Assembly: GCF_002305875.1 (NCBI RefSeq) | Contig: NZ_CP022098.1 | Coordinates: forward strand, 124,001-188,000 | From: Cystobacter fuscus | Lineage (GTDB): Bacteria > Myxococcota > Myxococcia > Myxococcales > Myxococcaceae | Direction of reading: 5' to 3' | Length of the DNA stretch: 64,000 bases | Shown: positions 53,665-62,594 of the stretch, piece by piece | How the letters are laid out: each line of letters opens with the position of its first letter | How positions within the stretch are numbered: position 1 is the first letter of the stretch | The notes under the pieces: generated by a model | The model's input: the letters and a program-made list of their open reading frames with translations, nothing else | Databases searched by the model: none | Told to the model about the DNA's origin: nothing | Made by a program: the position numbers and the translations under genes

Positions 53665-55001
53665 GCGCCCCCATCACCCCCAATCGCCGTATCCTCGTGG
53701 TGGACGACAACCAGGCCATCCACCAGGACTTCCGCAAGATACTCTGCCCCCCGCCGGCCACCGCCGCGCTGGACGCCATGGAGGCCGCGCTCTTCGGGGA
53801 CGTGGCGGCGGCGCCCGTGGACGCGGGCTTCGTGGTGGACTCGGCCTACCAGGGCGAGGAGGGCGTGGGGCTGGTGAAGGCCGCCCTGGCCCAGGGCAAG
53901 CCGTACGCGCTGGCCTTCGTGGACATCCGCATGCCCCCGGGCATCGACGGCGTGGAGACGGCGCTGCGCCTGTGGAAGGAGGACGAGGACCTGCAGGTGG
54001 TGCTCTGCTCGGCCTACTCCGACTACTCCTGGGAGGAGATGACGCAGCGGTTGGGCATCAGCCAGCGCCTGCTGATCCTCCGCAAGCCCTTCGACAACAT
54101 CGAGGTGCGTCAGCTCGCGCACGCGCTCAGCGAGAAGTGGAGCCTCCTGCGCCAGAGCCACAAGCGCATGGAGGACCTCAAGCAGGAGGTGCAGGAGTGG
54201 ACGCGCGAGCTGGCGGTGGCCAATGATCGGCTGCGCAAGGAGATGGAAGACCGCGCCCGGCTCGAGGCCCGGCTGGTACAGGCCCAGCGCCTGGAGGCCC
54301 TCGGGCGGCTGACGGCGGGGCTGGCGCATGAAATCAACAACCCCTTGAGCGTCATCATGGCGAGCGTGGGCTTCCTGCGCTCGGAGCTGGACGAGTCCAC
54401 CAAGGGGGGACGGCCGGTGGACGCGGGCGAGTTGAGCGACGTGTGCGCCGACGCGCTCATCGGCGCCGAGCGCATCCTGCGCATCGTCAATGACTTCCGG
54501 CTCTTCTCCCGGCTGGACGGCGAGCCGCAGAAGCAGGTGGACCTGCGCGACGTGCTCGACCACGCGCTCTCCGGGGCGAGCTACAACCTGGGGCCCCGGG
54601 CGCGGGTGATTCGCGACTTCCAGGACATCCCCCCGGTGTGGGGCAGCGAGCAGGGTCTGGAGCAGGTCTTCCTCGGGCTGCTCAACAACGCCGGCTACGC
54701 CATCAAGGAGGGCGCCGAGCCCCAGGTGAGCATCAGCGCGCACCAGCGCGAGGACTGGGTGCTGGTGGAGGTGCGCGACAACGGGGTGGGCATTCCGCCG
54801 GAGCACCTGGGCCGCATCTTCGATCCCTTCTTCACGACGAAGCCGCCGGGCACGGGCACGGGCCTGGGCCTGTCCATCTGCTACGGCATCGTCTCGGGAC
54901 TGGGCGGCGCCATCGAGGTGGACAGCGCGCCGGGCAAGGGCTCCACCTTCCGGGTGAAGCTGCCCCGGGCGCCCGCCGAGTCGTCCTCGGCCTCGGTGTA
55001 G
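53661..55001 (+). CDS. hybrid receiver-histidine kinase
   Basis: This is a 446-aa soluble protein with the receiver first (about 10-150: [18 protein letters not shown], phospho-acceptor Asp in [12 protein letters not shown], Lys in LRKPFDN). A coiled coil and a HisKA/HATPase kinase follow ([60 protein letters not shown]). A ~30-residue insertion in the receiver holds the segment [13 protein letters not shown]. It has no membrane segment. It is translationally coupled to the membrane kinase upstream, which may phosphorylate its receiver. No DNA-binding output gene is adjacent. Confidence 0.9.
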   Translation: MSAPITPNRRILVVDDNQAIHQDFRKILCPPPATAALDAMEAALFGDVAAAPVDAGFVVDSAYQGEEGVGLVKAALAQGKPYALAFVDIRMPPGIDGVETALRLWKEDEDLQVVLCSAYSDYSWEEMTQRLGISQRLLILRKPFDNIEVRQLAHALSEKWSLLRQSHKRMEDLKQEVQEWTRELAVANDRLRKEMEDRARLEARLVQAQRLEALGRLTAGLAHEINNPLSVIMASVGFLRSELDESTKGGRPVDAGELSDVCADALIGAERILRIVNDFRLFSRLDGEPQKQVDLRDVLDHALSGASYNLGPRARVIRDFQDIPPVWGSEQGLEQVFLGLLNNAGYAIKEGAEPQVSISAHQREDWVLVEVRDNGVGIPPEHLGRIFDPFFTTKPPGTGTGLGLSICYGIVSGLGGAIEVDSAPGKGSTFRVKLPRAPAESSSASV

Positions 55002-55005
55002 CGCG

Positions 55006-55515
55006 GTGTCTGGCGCGGCGTCCGAGGTGCTCATCCGTCCCGCCCGGGCCGGGGATGCCCCGGCCCTCGGGCGCATGGGGGGCCGGCTCGTGCGGATGCA
55101 CCACGCCCTGGACACCCGGCGCTTCATGTTGCCGGGAGAGGACGTGGAGTCCGGTTATCAGTGGTGGCTGAACCGGGAGCTCGCGCGCTCGCGCGCGGTG
55201 GTGCTCGTGGCCGAGCGGGAGGGCGAGCTCGTGGGCTACGCGTATGGCACCGCGGAGTCGCGGGATTGGAACGCCCTGCGGGACGCGCATGGCGAGCTGC
55301 ACGACCTGTGGGTGGAGGAAGCCGCGCGGGGCGCGGGGGTGGGGGCGCGGCTGGCCGAGGAGCTGGTGCGGCGGCTGCGAGCCCTGGGCGTGCCGCGGGT
55401 GATGCTGATGGCCGCGGTGGGCAACGAGTCCGCGCGGCGGCTCTTCGCCCGGCTTGGCTGGCGTCCCACCATGGTGGAGATGACGCGCGAGGTGGAGCCG
55501 CCGGACGGGACGTGA
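55006..55515 (+). CDS. GNAT-family N-acetyltransferase
   Basis: The 169-aa GNAT domain has the acetyl-CoA motif LWVEEAARGAGVGARLAEELVRR (motif A, R/QxxGxG/A) and the motif B-like AVGNESARRLFARLGWRP. Its start GTG is 4 nt after the hybrid kinase stop, so it belongs to the same operon. The acceptor could be an antibiotic, a polyamine or a protein N-terminus. The sequence does not decide. Confidence 0.88.
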   Translation: MSGAASEVLIRPARAGDAPALGRMGGRLVRMHHALDTRRFMLPGEDVESGYQWWLNRELARSRAVVLVAEREGELVGYAYGTAESRDWNALRDAHGELHDLWVEEAARGAGVGARLAEELVRRLRALGVPRVMLMAAVGNESARRLFARLGWRPTMVEMTREVEPPDGT

Positions 55516-55672
55516 GCCCGGCGCCTTCCGCCGGGAAGTGGATGCTTCGCGGTGGGCGGCTGGCGGGTGGTGGACAGGCTGCCCCGCGGTCGTAGAGGGA
55601 CATGTGGATGCGGTGCGTACCGTCGTTCTCCTCCCCGGGTCTTCCAGGCCCTGCCGAGAAGCGGAGGTCGCC

Positions 55673-56521
55673 GTGCCCGTGTTTCCGTCCCACTCGAGTG
55701 TCCTGACCCTCGTCGCTCCGGCGGAAGGCCGCCTCCGGGCGCCTGGCGCGCCGAGCGCCGTGGAGGACGGGAGTGCGTACTTTCCCCAGTCGGTGGCGTC
55801 GGGAGAGCCCGGCGCGGATGGCGTGGTGTTGTGGACGCGCGCGGTGGACCCCTCGCAGCCGGGCGCCCCGCTCGTGCTCACCCTCCAGGTGGCCTGGGAC
55901 GAGCACTTCGCGCACCGGGTGTTGGAGGTACCGGGGTTGTGCACCACGCCCGCGCGCGACCACACCCTGAAGGTGCGGGTGACGAACCTGGCGCCGAGCA
56001 CGCGCTACCACTACCGCTTCGTCCTGGAGAAGGACGGCCGCTGCCTGGGCTCTCCCCACGGTCGAACCCGCACGGGCCCGGCCCTCGCCTCGGACAGACC
56101 CTTGCACTTCGTGGTGGCCGGCTATCGGGAGCTGTTGGGCCTTGGCGACGACACCTGTCGACACCTGTCGCGGCACGAGGAGGATCTCGACTTCGTCCTC
56201 CTGTTGGGGGACTCGTTCCTCGAGGACTGCTCCTTCCCTGGCCTGTCGGCACGGGCGCGCCGGGACTGGTGCCGTGCCTGGCGCGCCCACCCGGTGATGC
56301 GGCAGGTGTACGCGCACTACCCGGTCCTCGTCCTCTGGGAGGGGGCCGTGCCGGGCTCCGGGTGGGAGCGCAACTCGCGGCGCCTCCTGTGCGACTATCT
56401 GCCCATCCGCCCGTCCTGGACGGTGTTCGCCGGACCGCCTCGTCCGGCGGCGCGGCCCGTCGTCTCCGCGGCGCGGCTCTCACGCCGCGAACGTTCCTGG
56501 TGCCTGCCGTTCGCGGCCTGA
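55673..56521 (+). CDS. degenerate, truncated PhoD-like phosphodiesterase/phosphatase
   Basis: The 282-aa protein begins like alkaline phosphatase D (FPQSVASGEPGADGVVLWTRAVDP, then a fibronectin-like domain with NLAPSTRYHYRFVLE). It enters the metallophosphatase domain at HFVVAGYRELLGLGD and EDLDFVLLLGDSFLEDC. Family members carry SCQ where this has AGY and continue for another 200 or more residues with the metal-binding WDDHE motif. Here the equivalent reads LVLWEGAVPGSG and the protein soon ends. The active site is therefore incomplete. GGAGG 5 nt before GTG 55673 sets the start, preferred over an upstream GTG at 55538. The convergent neighbour is 17 bp away. Confidence 0.65.
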   Translation: MPVFPSHSSVLTLVAPAEGRLRAPGAPSAVEDGSAYFPQSVASGEPGADGVVLWTRAVDPSQPGAPLVLTLQVAWDEHFAHRVLEVPGLCTTPARDHTLKVRVTNLAPSTRYHYRFVLEKDGRCLGSPHGRTRTGPALASDRPLHFVVAGYRELLGLGDDTCRHLSRHEEDLDFVLLLGDSFLEDCSFPGLSARARRDWCRAWRAHPVMRQVYAHYPVLVLWEGAVPGSGWERNSRRLLCDYLPIRPSWTVFAGPPRPAARPVVSAARLSRRERSWCLPFAA

Positions 56522-56538
56522 GCCGGGGGGCCAGGGCT

Positions 56539-57765
56539 TCAGGCGACCCGGCGGGTGGAGTCCGTCGAGGTCCGCCGCCTCGGAGGCGGGGGCGGCACGA
56601 AGCCCACCGGCTTGAGGTTCCAGCGGTCCTGCAGTTGCTGCGGAATGTGGAAGTGGGTGCGCTGGCCCCGGGCTTCCGCGCGCAGCATCGCCTCGACGAT
56701 GTCCTTGCTGAGCAGCCGCAGCAGCCGGGCCGGCAGGAAGGTGTGATCTCCCACCCAGTCGGTCAGCCCCTCGGTGAGCCCCTCCATGGAGGGGATGGCC
56801 TGGGCGATGCTGGCGGTCCAGTCGGGCCGGGGCACGTGCAGCATGTCCGCCACGTTGAGGCCCCCCCATTGGTCCTGATCCAGGAAGAAGTGGATCATGC
56901 TCGCGGGCAGTCCCTCGAGGAAGTCGGGCACCAGCTCCTTCATGCCCTCGATGAGGGCGGCCGTCATGGCGATGCCCTCGGGGGAGGGTTGGATCTGCCG
57001 CTCGCGCACGAGCCGGGTGAGCTGGCGCGCCTCGTCCACGTCCTCGGGCAGCAGCCGCTCGTCCACGCCGAGGATGCGTCCCACGGCGCTCCAGGCGTAG
57101 ATCCACGCCTCCTGCTGGGCGGAGTCCAGTTCGATGCGCAACGCGCGCAGGCCCTCGAGCACCACCTGGGCGAACGTCATCAACGTGCCGGCCATGTCCT
57201 CCTGGTTGAGGGGCTCGCCCAGCTCCCCCGTGTCCCAGGGGTTGCGCCGGTCATGGCGGATCATGTGGCGGATGGCCGCGTGCACCAGCCGTACCTTCTG
57301 CGTGGTGCGCACCCCGCGGCCGTCGGGCTCCAGGCCTCCCTGGCTCATCACATCCACCACCATCTGCGCGGTCTCGAAGACGCGGCGCACGGGACGGTGA
57401 CGCAGCGAGCCCGTGCGGTGGAGCACCTGCACGCCCTTGCGCGCCGCGTACGCCGCCGGCAGGGAGTAGAAGCCGAGGATCATCATCACCTCGGGGCCAT
57501 AGCGCTCGAAGACTTCCTGGCCCCGGCGCAGCTTGTGGGTGTCCAGTTGTGGCACGCACGCCTTCGTGCGCAGCAGGTATTCCATCACATACACAGGCAA
57601 CCGGTTCGAGGGGAGGTCGCCGTTGCTCACCAGCGTGCTCATCAAGTGATTGACCGCGCCGACCTTTCCATCCGCGAACAGCGTCTCGATGACTCCGTCG
57701 GCGAGCGGATCCGTCCTCGTGCGCATCGCGTCCAGGAAGTCGTGAGTCCAGAGGCTCGACGGCAT
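56539..57765 (-). CDS. oxygenase MpaB family protein (DUF2236)
   Basis: The 408-aa helical protein has the family pattern TQKVRLVHAAIRHMIR, WDTGELGEPLNQEDMAGTL, and YAWSAVGRILGVDERLLPED. These resemble the latex-clearing-protein/MpaB superfamily, which binds heme b through a His and a conserved Arg/Lys near these blocks. It lacks a signal peptide and ends with a proline/arginine-rich tail. An O2-dependent oxidation of a hydrophobic substrate is plausible, but the substrate is unknown. ATG 57765 fits GAGGAG 8 nt upstream better than the in-frame GTG at 57774. Confidence 0.75.
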   Translation of the reverse strand: MPSSLWTHDFLDAMRTRTDPLADGVIETLFADGKVGAVNHLMSTLVSNGDLPSNRLPVYVMEYLLRTKACVPQLDTHKLRRGQEVFERYGPEVMMILGFYSLPAAYAARKGVQVLHRTGSLRHRPVRRVFETAQMVVDVMSQGGLEPDGRGVRTTQKVRLVHAAIRHMIRHDRRNPWDTGELGEPLNQEDMAGTLMTFAQVVLEGLRALRIELDSAQQEAWIYAWSAVGRILGVDERLLPEDVDEARQLTRLVRERQIQPSPEGIAMTAALIEGMKELVPDFLEGLPASMIHFFLDQDQWGGLNVADMLHVPRPDWTASIAQAIPSMEGLTEGLTDWVGDHTFLPARLLRLLSKDIVEAMLRAEARGQRTHFHIPQQLQDRWNLKPVGFVPPPPPRRRTSTDSTRRVA

Positions 57766-58208
57766 GTAGATCACTCCTCGCGGGCGCTCTGCTGAACGGC
57801 ACCCCCCCCGCGGCAGGACAGCTTAACGCAGGTGCTACCGCCCGTGCCGTGAGCCCATGCCGGCTCGTGGGGGATTCCGCGTGGCCGCCGCGGGAAGTGT
57901 CGATGGGTGTCTCATCCGTCGAGGGTTTGTATCAACCCGTGAGCACCCAGAGCGACGAGGAGCCCCACTCTCGGGACCTCCAGGCACGCGGCGCGGCCAG
58001 GGGGGGCTGCCTGGCGGGTGCGTTCCCACGATTTCGAACAGAGCTGGGTCAGGACGCCGAGCGAGATGACCCCGCTCCTCATCGGGGAGCGCTGGCGCGG
58101 CATGTCTGCATCCTTGAATGGCTTTATCAAATATTCAGCGACTTCCCGCCCGGCGAAGTGCCATGGAATGGGAGTCTTCAGGGCGGACCGCCGTGCTCCC
58201 GTGCCGCC
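57766..58208. other. intergenic region without recognisable gene
   Basis: This 443-bp stretch precedes the MpaB-like gene and follows the stop of another minus-strand gene. It is less GC-biased than its neighbours, with an AT-rich patch at about 58115-58140. I found no protein with recognisable motifs, no tRNA and no strong hairpin. Promoter elements for the MpaB-like gene should lie in its left part, but none is clear. Confidence 0.4.
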
Positions 58209-58979
58209 TCAATTCGAGGTGGACACGAGCGCCGTCGTCCCACTGGGCAGCACCAGCTGGGAGTAGCGCGCGGTGATGCGCAGGCGCTTCTTGTAGAAGA
58301 GGAAGCCGCCCTCGGCCTCCACGTGCAGCGTGTCGAGCACCTGGCCCACGCCCGGCTGCGGTCGGAACTCCATGCGCACGTCCACGCGCTCGGCCATGTC
58401 CGGGAGGATGGACGGGCTGTAGTCCAGCCGCACGAGCTGGCCGGTGCTCGGGTTCACCAGCGCCTCGCCCTTGTGCACCCAGGGTGCCTTGTCGTTCCGG
58501 GGCTCGAAGCGCAGGCGCACCCGCTGGGGATCCTTCGGATCCGGCCCCGCGAGCGAGAAGCGGTGCAGGGCCAGCGACGCGGAGGCGAAGGGCAGGTTCA
58601 CCGAGCTGAACTCCGCGCGCCCCTGTCCCTTGCGCTGGCGCTCCTCCAGGTCCTTGCGCAGCGCCGCGGTGGCGTCCTCGCCGTCCTTGCGCGCCTGGAG
58701 GATTTCCCGGTGCTGCTGGCCATCCTTCAACCGGAAGCGGTCCACCCGCTCCTGGACGTGCTTCACCTGGCCATCCCCGTCCAGCTCCTCCACGCGCAGG
58801 GTGACCACCACCTGCTCCACCTTGCCGGCGAGCAGCTCCTCCATCCCCCACGTGGTCTCTCCCAGGCGCCGCGCCAGGGCCTCGGCGTCCTTGGGCACGA
58901 GGGGGCTCTCCATCGCCCACAGGGGCGCGGGGGCCAGCAGCAGAGTCACCACAGTCACCAGGGTGGAGAGACGAATCAT
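58209..58979 (-). CDS. exported LolA/outer-membrane lipoprotein-sorting-like protein
   Basis: The 256-aa protein has a signal peptide (LVTVVTLLLAPAPLWA). A domain of long antiparallel strands follows (KVEQVVVTLRVEEL, RFRLKDGQQHREIL, ARYSQLVLPSG). VNPSTGQLVRLDYSPSILPD is like the LolA/LppX fold, in which a half-open barrel carries a lipid. There is no lipobox. A periplasmic carrier for a hydrophobic group is possible, but the similarity is by pattern only. The gene appears monocistronic. Confidence 0.6.
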   Translation of the reverse strand: MIRLSTLVTVVTLLLAPAPLWAMESPLVPKDAEALARRLGETTWGMEELLAGKVEQVVVTLRVEELDGDGQVKHVQERVDRFRLKDGQQHREILQARKDGEDATAALRKDLEERQRKGQGRAEFSSVNLPFASASLALHRFSLAGPDPKDPQRVRLRFEPRNDKAPWVHKGEALVNPSTGQLVRLDYSPSILPDMAERVDVRMEFRPQPGVGQVLDTLHVEAEGGFLFYKKRLRITARYSQLVLPSGTTALVSTSN

Positions 58980-59302
58980 GGAGCGGTCCTGGATGGGGAG
59001 GCCCGTACCGGGCGGCGCGGTGGATCAGAATGCACCATGCGGCGGTGGTGTGGAAGTGAGTAATCCAGGGAAGCCGCCCGTCTCCTCGCGACACGAACGA
59101 CTGAGGGGCACAGGGGCGCATCTGGTGCGGAAAATGCTGATTTCACGACGTTTTTCGAGACAGTCGCTTGCTTGCTGGCGCTTGCTGGAACGAGGCAGCG
59201 CCGGGCGAGCGCTGACGGGGGCGGGCCCCATCGGAGAACGGGCGGCTCGGGGCATACTGGGCCCGCGTGGGCGAGGGGCCCGCGCTGCGAGGAATCGACG
59301 AG
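58980..59302. other. divergent intergenic region
   Basis: This 323-bp spacer between a leftward exported-protein gene and the rightward SDR gene has no convincing coding potential. A directly repeated CGCTTGCT motif occurs near 59164-59185. GAGGAA at 59289-59294 is the ribosome binding site for the SDR. No clear promoter could be assigned. Confidence 0.4.
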
Positions 59303-60147
59303 ATGCGCCTTCCCGAACGACCCCGAGCGGTCATCACCGGAGCGGGCAGTGGACTGGGCCGGGCGCTGAGCCTGGCGCTGGCGCAGCGCCAGGGCCGGGT
59401 GCTGGTGTCGGACGTGAACGAGGCCGAGGCGCGGGAGACGGCGCGGCGCGTGGGGCAGGCGGGGGGGAGGCGTGGGGGGTGGCCTGCGACGTGACGAAGC
59501 CCGAGCAGGTGGACGCGCTCGCGCGCGAGTGTGAGCGCGTGCTGGGCGGGGTGGACCTGGTGGTGAACAACGCGGGCGTGGCGGTGGCGGGAGAGGTGGG
59601 CCGGTTGTCGCTGGCGGAGTGGAAGCGGGTGCTGGACGTGAACCTGTGGGGCGTCATCCATGGCTGCCACAGCTTCGTGCCGCTGTTGCGCCGGCAGGGC
59701 TCGGGGCACGTGCTGAACGTGGCCTCGGCGGCGGGGCTGTTGTCGGCGCCCTTCCTGGCGCCCTACAACGTGTCCAAGGCGGCGGTGGTGGCGCTGTCGG
59801 AGACGTTGCTGGCGGAGCTGAAGCCGGCGGGCATTGGCGTGTCGGTGGTGTGTCCCACGTTCTTCCGCACGAACATCGCGACGGCCTGGAATGTCGAGCC
59901 GGACGGGGAGGGCCATCGGCTGCGAGAGCTGGCGACGATGCTGGTGGACAAGTCCCCGGTGGGGCCGGACGAGATCGCCCGGGCGTGCGTGCGCGGGGTG
60001 GAGGAGGACGAGTTCTACGTGGTGCCGATGCGGCTGGGCCGGTGGCTGTGGCGGCTCAAGCGGCTGTCTCCCGAGCGCATTGCCCAGGGAGGGCGCCTGC
60101 TGGAGAAGCTGGTGCGCTCGCGCATGGGGAGCGGCCACGCGCGGTGA
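59303..60147 (+). pseudogene. short-chain dehydrogenase/reductase, frameshifted in a G-tract
   Basis: The start ATG 59303 (GAGGAA 8 nt upstream) opens an SDR: the cofactor motif TGAGSGLG, then SDVNEAEARETARRVGQ. After GQAGG the frame runs into a stop at 59492-59494. The other frame continues without gap as GVACDVTKPEQVDALA, NNAG, the catalytic Ser in NVASAAG, and YNVSK, to the stop at 60145-60147. The shift point is the run of seven Gs at 59461-59467; eight Gs would restore one 281-aa protein. It could be a real mutation, a phase-variable tract or a sequencing error. If intact, the enzyme would be an NAD(P)-dependent oxidoreductase of about the normal length. Confidence 0.8.
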
Positions 60148-60253
60148 GGGGCGCACGGCGGCTCGCTAGGGGGAGGTGCGGGTTCTTTCCCTCGACGTGT
60201 GGAGGCCTGATGTAAGAAGGGTGGGCATCCCTCAGCCCCGTGTGTGAACATCC

Positions 60254-61501
60254 ATGACCTCTGTCGCGGCCTCTCCCCCTGCGGATTCGAGCGCGCTCCG
60301 TATCCCTGGGTACCGGACCTTCCTCATCACGTTCATGTTGGCGATGATGGCCGACAACATCGAGCACGTGATCAGCTACTGGGTGGCGTTCCAGAAGTTC
60401 CACTCGGCGGCGCTGGGCGGGTTCGCGGTGGTGTCCCACTGGCTGCCCTTCCTGCTGTTCTCGGTGCCGGTGGGGGCGCTCAATGACCGGTTCGACTCCC
60501 GGCGCCTCATCCAGGCCGGGATGGTGCTCTTCATCACCGCCTCCGTGGGATGGGGATACTTCTTCGTCACGGACTCCTTGCAGCTATGGCACGCGATGGT
60601 GCTCCTCACGATTCACGGCTGCGCGGGGGTGCTCTGGAGCACCTCCAGCCAGATGTTGCTCTACGACATCGTGGGCTCGGGCTCACTGACCAGCGCGGTC
60701 CGTCTGAACGCGACGGCTCGTTATCTCGGGGTCCTGGTGGGTCCCGGCGTGGGCAGCCTCATCATGAAGACGCTCGGGCCCACCCAGGGCATCTTCGTCA
60801 ATGTCTTGTTCTATCTGCCCCTGCTGCTCTGGCTCATGAGCGCACCCTATGGCCGGCACTTTCGCGGGGTGACGGCGGGCCCCAAGCGGGCCGTCCGGGG
60901 CCTCGCCGACATCGTCCAGACGATCCGCGACGTGCGTGAGCTGCCCATGGTCGCGGCCATGATCCTGCTGGCGGGGGCGGCCTCCTTCTTCATCGGCAAC
61001 AGCTACCATGCGCAGATGCCGGGCTTCGCCCATGATCTGGGCCATGGAGACCCCGGCACGGCCTATACGCTCCTGCTGGCGGCGGATGCGGCCGGTGCCC
61101 TGCTCGCGGGCATCCTGCTCGAGACACGTGGGACATGGCTGCCGACAGAGGCCGCTTCCGCGATGAAGCTTGCATTGCTCTGGGGCTGCTCGCTCTTCAC
61201 GTTCGCGTTCATGCGCTCGTATCCGGCGGCGATCACCGTGCTGTTCCTGGCCGGGTTCTTCGAGCTGTCCTTCAGCAGCATGACCCAGGCGCTCGTGCAA
61301 CTGAATGCGCCGGACGCCATTCGAGGTCGCGTGCTGGGGCTCTTCAGCATGTCGGCCTCCGGCCTGCGGGCGTTCAGCGGCGTGACGGTGGGGCTGCTGG
61401 GGAGCGTGACCAACACCCATGCGTCGCTCGCCGTGTCCGCCCTGGCCTTCGTGGCGGTGGCCGGCCTGCTGTTCTTCCGCGGACGCCCGCGGGGCGCATA
61501 G
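60254..61501 (+). CDS. MFS transporter
   Basis: The 415-aa protein has about 12 transmembrane helices and the MFS loop 2-3 signature GALNDRFDSRRLIQAGM. It resembles the MFS_3/EntS-like exporter group. A large cytoplasmic loop (HFRGVTAGPKRAVRGLADI) separates the two halves. RGRVLGLFSMSASGLRAFSG in the C-terminal half is the repeated motif. Export of a small molecule such as a siderophore is typical of this group; the substrate is unknown. It stands alone, with small-ORF-free gaps of about 100 bp on each side. Confidence 0.88.
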   Translation: MTSVAASPPADSSALRIPGYRTFLITFMLAMMADNIEHVISYWVAFQKFHSAALGGFAVVSHWLPFLLFSVPVGALNDRFDSRRLIQAGMVLFITASVGWGYFFVTDSLQLWHAMVLLTIHGCAGVLWSTSSQMLLYDIVGSGSLTSAVRLNATARYLGVLVGPGVGSLIMKTLGPTQGIFVNVLFYLPLLLWLMSAPYGRHFRGVTAGPKRAVRGLADIVQTIRDVRELPMVAAMILLAGAASFFIGNSYHAQMPGFAHDLGHGDPGTAYTLLLAADAAGALLAGILLETRGTWLPTEAASAMKLALLWGCSLFTFAFMRSYPAAITVLFLAGFFELSFSSMTQALVQLNAPDAIRGRVLGLFSMSASGLRAFSGVTVGLLGSVTNTHASLAVSALAFVAVAGLLFFRGRPRGA

Positions 61502-61588
61502 GAGGGGGAGCGGCAGGACAACATGCCGGCATACTCCCCAATGGGTCCGACTTGAGCCTGCCCCCTCGCTTGATGAAAGGACGTGACG

Positions 61589-62593
61589 ATGCGCTTGCGA
61601 GCCTGGAGCGCGCTCCTGGTGCTGCTCACCGCCTGCGCGAGCGCGCCCGCCCCGCAGTTGATGCCACGGCCCCACGCCTTCGCGTCGACTCCCACCTCGG
61701 GCCCGCGCATCCGGCTCGTTTCCGCGCCGATGGAGCCGACACCGGAACGGTCGTGGATTGGAAAGGCGGACCTGGACAAGGCCAGGGCCCTGCTGTCTCG
61801 GGCACATAAAGACATCGAGCCGCGTCAGTGGGAACAGTTGGATCTCAGGCTCACCGCAGCGGAGCGGGCCTTCGAGCGCTTCGCGCGCGCCGCGAGGACG
61901 AGCGGGCAAGTCGCAGAGGTGGCGAGGGGAGCCGAGGGCCTCACGTGGGCTGGACGCACCGGGACGTTGGCTGAAGCGCTCCCCCGAGTGGGCCAGGTGC
62001 TCGCGGTCCTCGGCCTGCTCTATCCTTCCAGCACCGCCGGGCCGGAGATCGACCGTCGCCCGCCTTGGGTCGACGCTCAACGGGAGTTCGAGGCACGGTT
62101 GCGGGACGTCTCGGAGTCCTCGCGGCAACTCATGGTGGAGCTTGCGGCCCAGCCTCGTGCGGCGAAAGCACCGGTTCGGGAGCCCTCGCAGCAGAAGCAG
62201 CTCACGTCCGCTGTCGTGGATGAAGACGACCCGAGATGCAAGCCCGTCCCGGTGCCACACTTGGGCGGTAATGACCCGCACAACAAATGCGCCGACCTGA
62301 TGCCGAACAACAGCTTCCCCGGCTGGGATGTGTTTGTGAATGGGAAGAACTTCGACGCGCTGCAACTGGCCACGCGTACGCTGTGGGACGTCAAAACGGA
62401 TGACTTCGACAAGCACTCGTCTCGATCCCAGGACTTTCTTGCCAGAGTGAAGTTGCCGGAATTACAACGCGAGGACAGGCTCGCCAGACCGTGTGGGTAT
62501 AACTTCATCGTTGGCGTCAAAAGCGCCGCGCACAAAGCCGTGTTGTTTAAACTAGACCGTACCCTCAAGGTTGTCGTCATGGATTGGTGCTGA
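61589..62593 (+). CDS. lipoprotein with a nuclease-like C-terminal domain (DUF6310-like), candidate toxin
   Basis: The 334-aa protein has a lipoprotein signal (WSALLVLLTAC). A helical middle (about 60-195) leads to a distinct C-terminal domain (about 215-334) starting CKPVPVPHLGGNDPHNKCAD. In that domain, NFDAL (D256) and LWDVKTDDF (D267-V268-K269) match a PD-(D/E)XK nuclease pattern, and CGYNFIVGVKS follows as a core strand. It resembles the uncharacterised myxobacterial family I know as DUF6310. GC falls toward the 3' end (GTTTAAACTAGACC), a sign of recent acquisition. AAAGG before ATG 61589 sets the start. The toxin role is inferred from domain layout and the 1-nt-spaced downstream partner. 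Confidence 0.65.
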   Translation: MRLRAWSALLVLLTACASAPAPQLMPRPHAFASTPTSGPRIRLVSAPMEPTPERSWIGKADLDKARALLSRAHKDIEPRQWEQLDLRLTAAERAFERFARAARTSGQVAEVARGAEGLTWAGRTGTLAEALPRVGQVLAVLGLLYPSSTAGPEIDRRPPWVDAQREFEARLRDVSESSRQLMVELAAQPRAAKAPVREPSQQKQLTSAVVDEDDPRCKPVPVPHLGGNDPHNKCADLMPNNSFPGWDVFVNGKNFDALQLATRTLWDVKTDDFDKHSSRSQDFLARVKLPELQREDRLARPCGYNFIVGVKSAAHKAVLFKLDRTLKVVVMDWC

Positions 62594-62594
62594 G

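Noticed and set aside
57912-58266. Short open frames (about 70-80 codons) on both strands in the gap before the MpaB-like gene
   Set aside because: They overlap each other, lack ribosome binding sites and show no recognisable motif or normal codon pattern.
62571-62594. TTG start that would overlap the DUF5953-like gene with the lipoprotein gene
   Set aside because: ATG 62595, one base after the upstream stop, is the better start for a coupled gene and begins the recognisable sequence.
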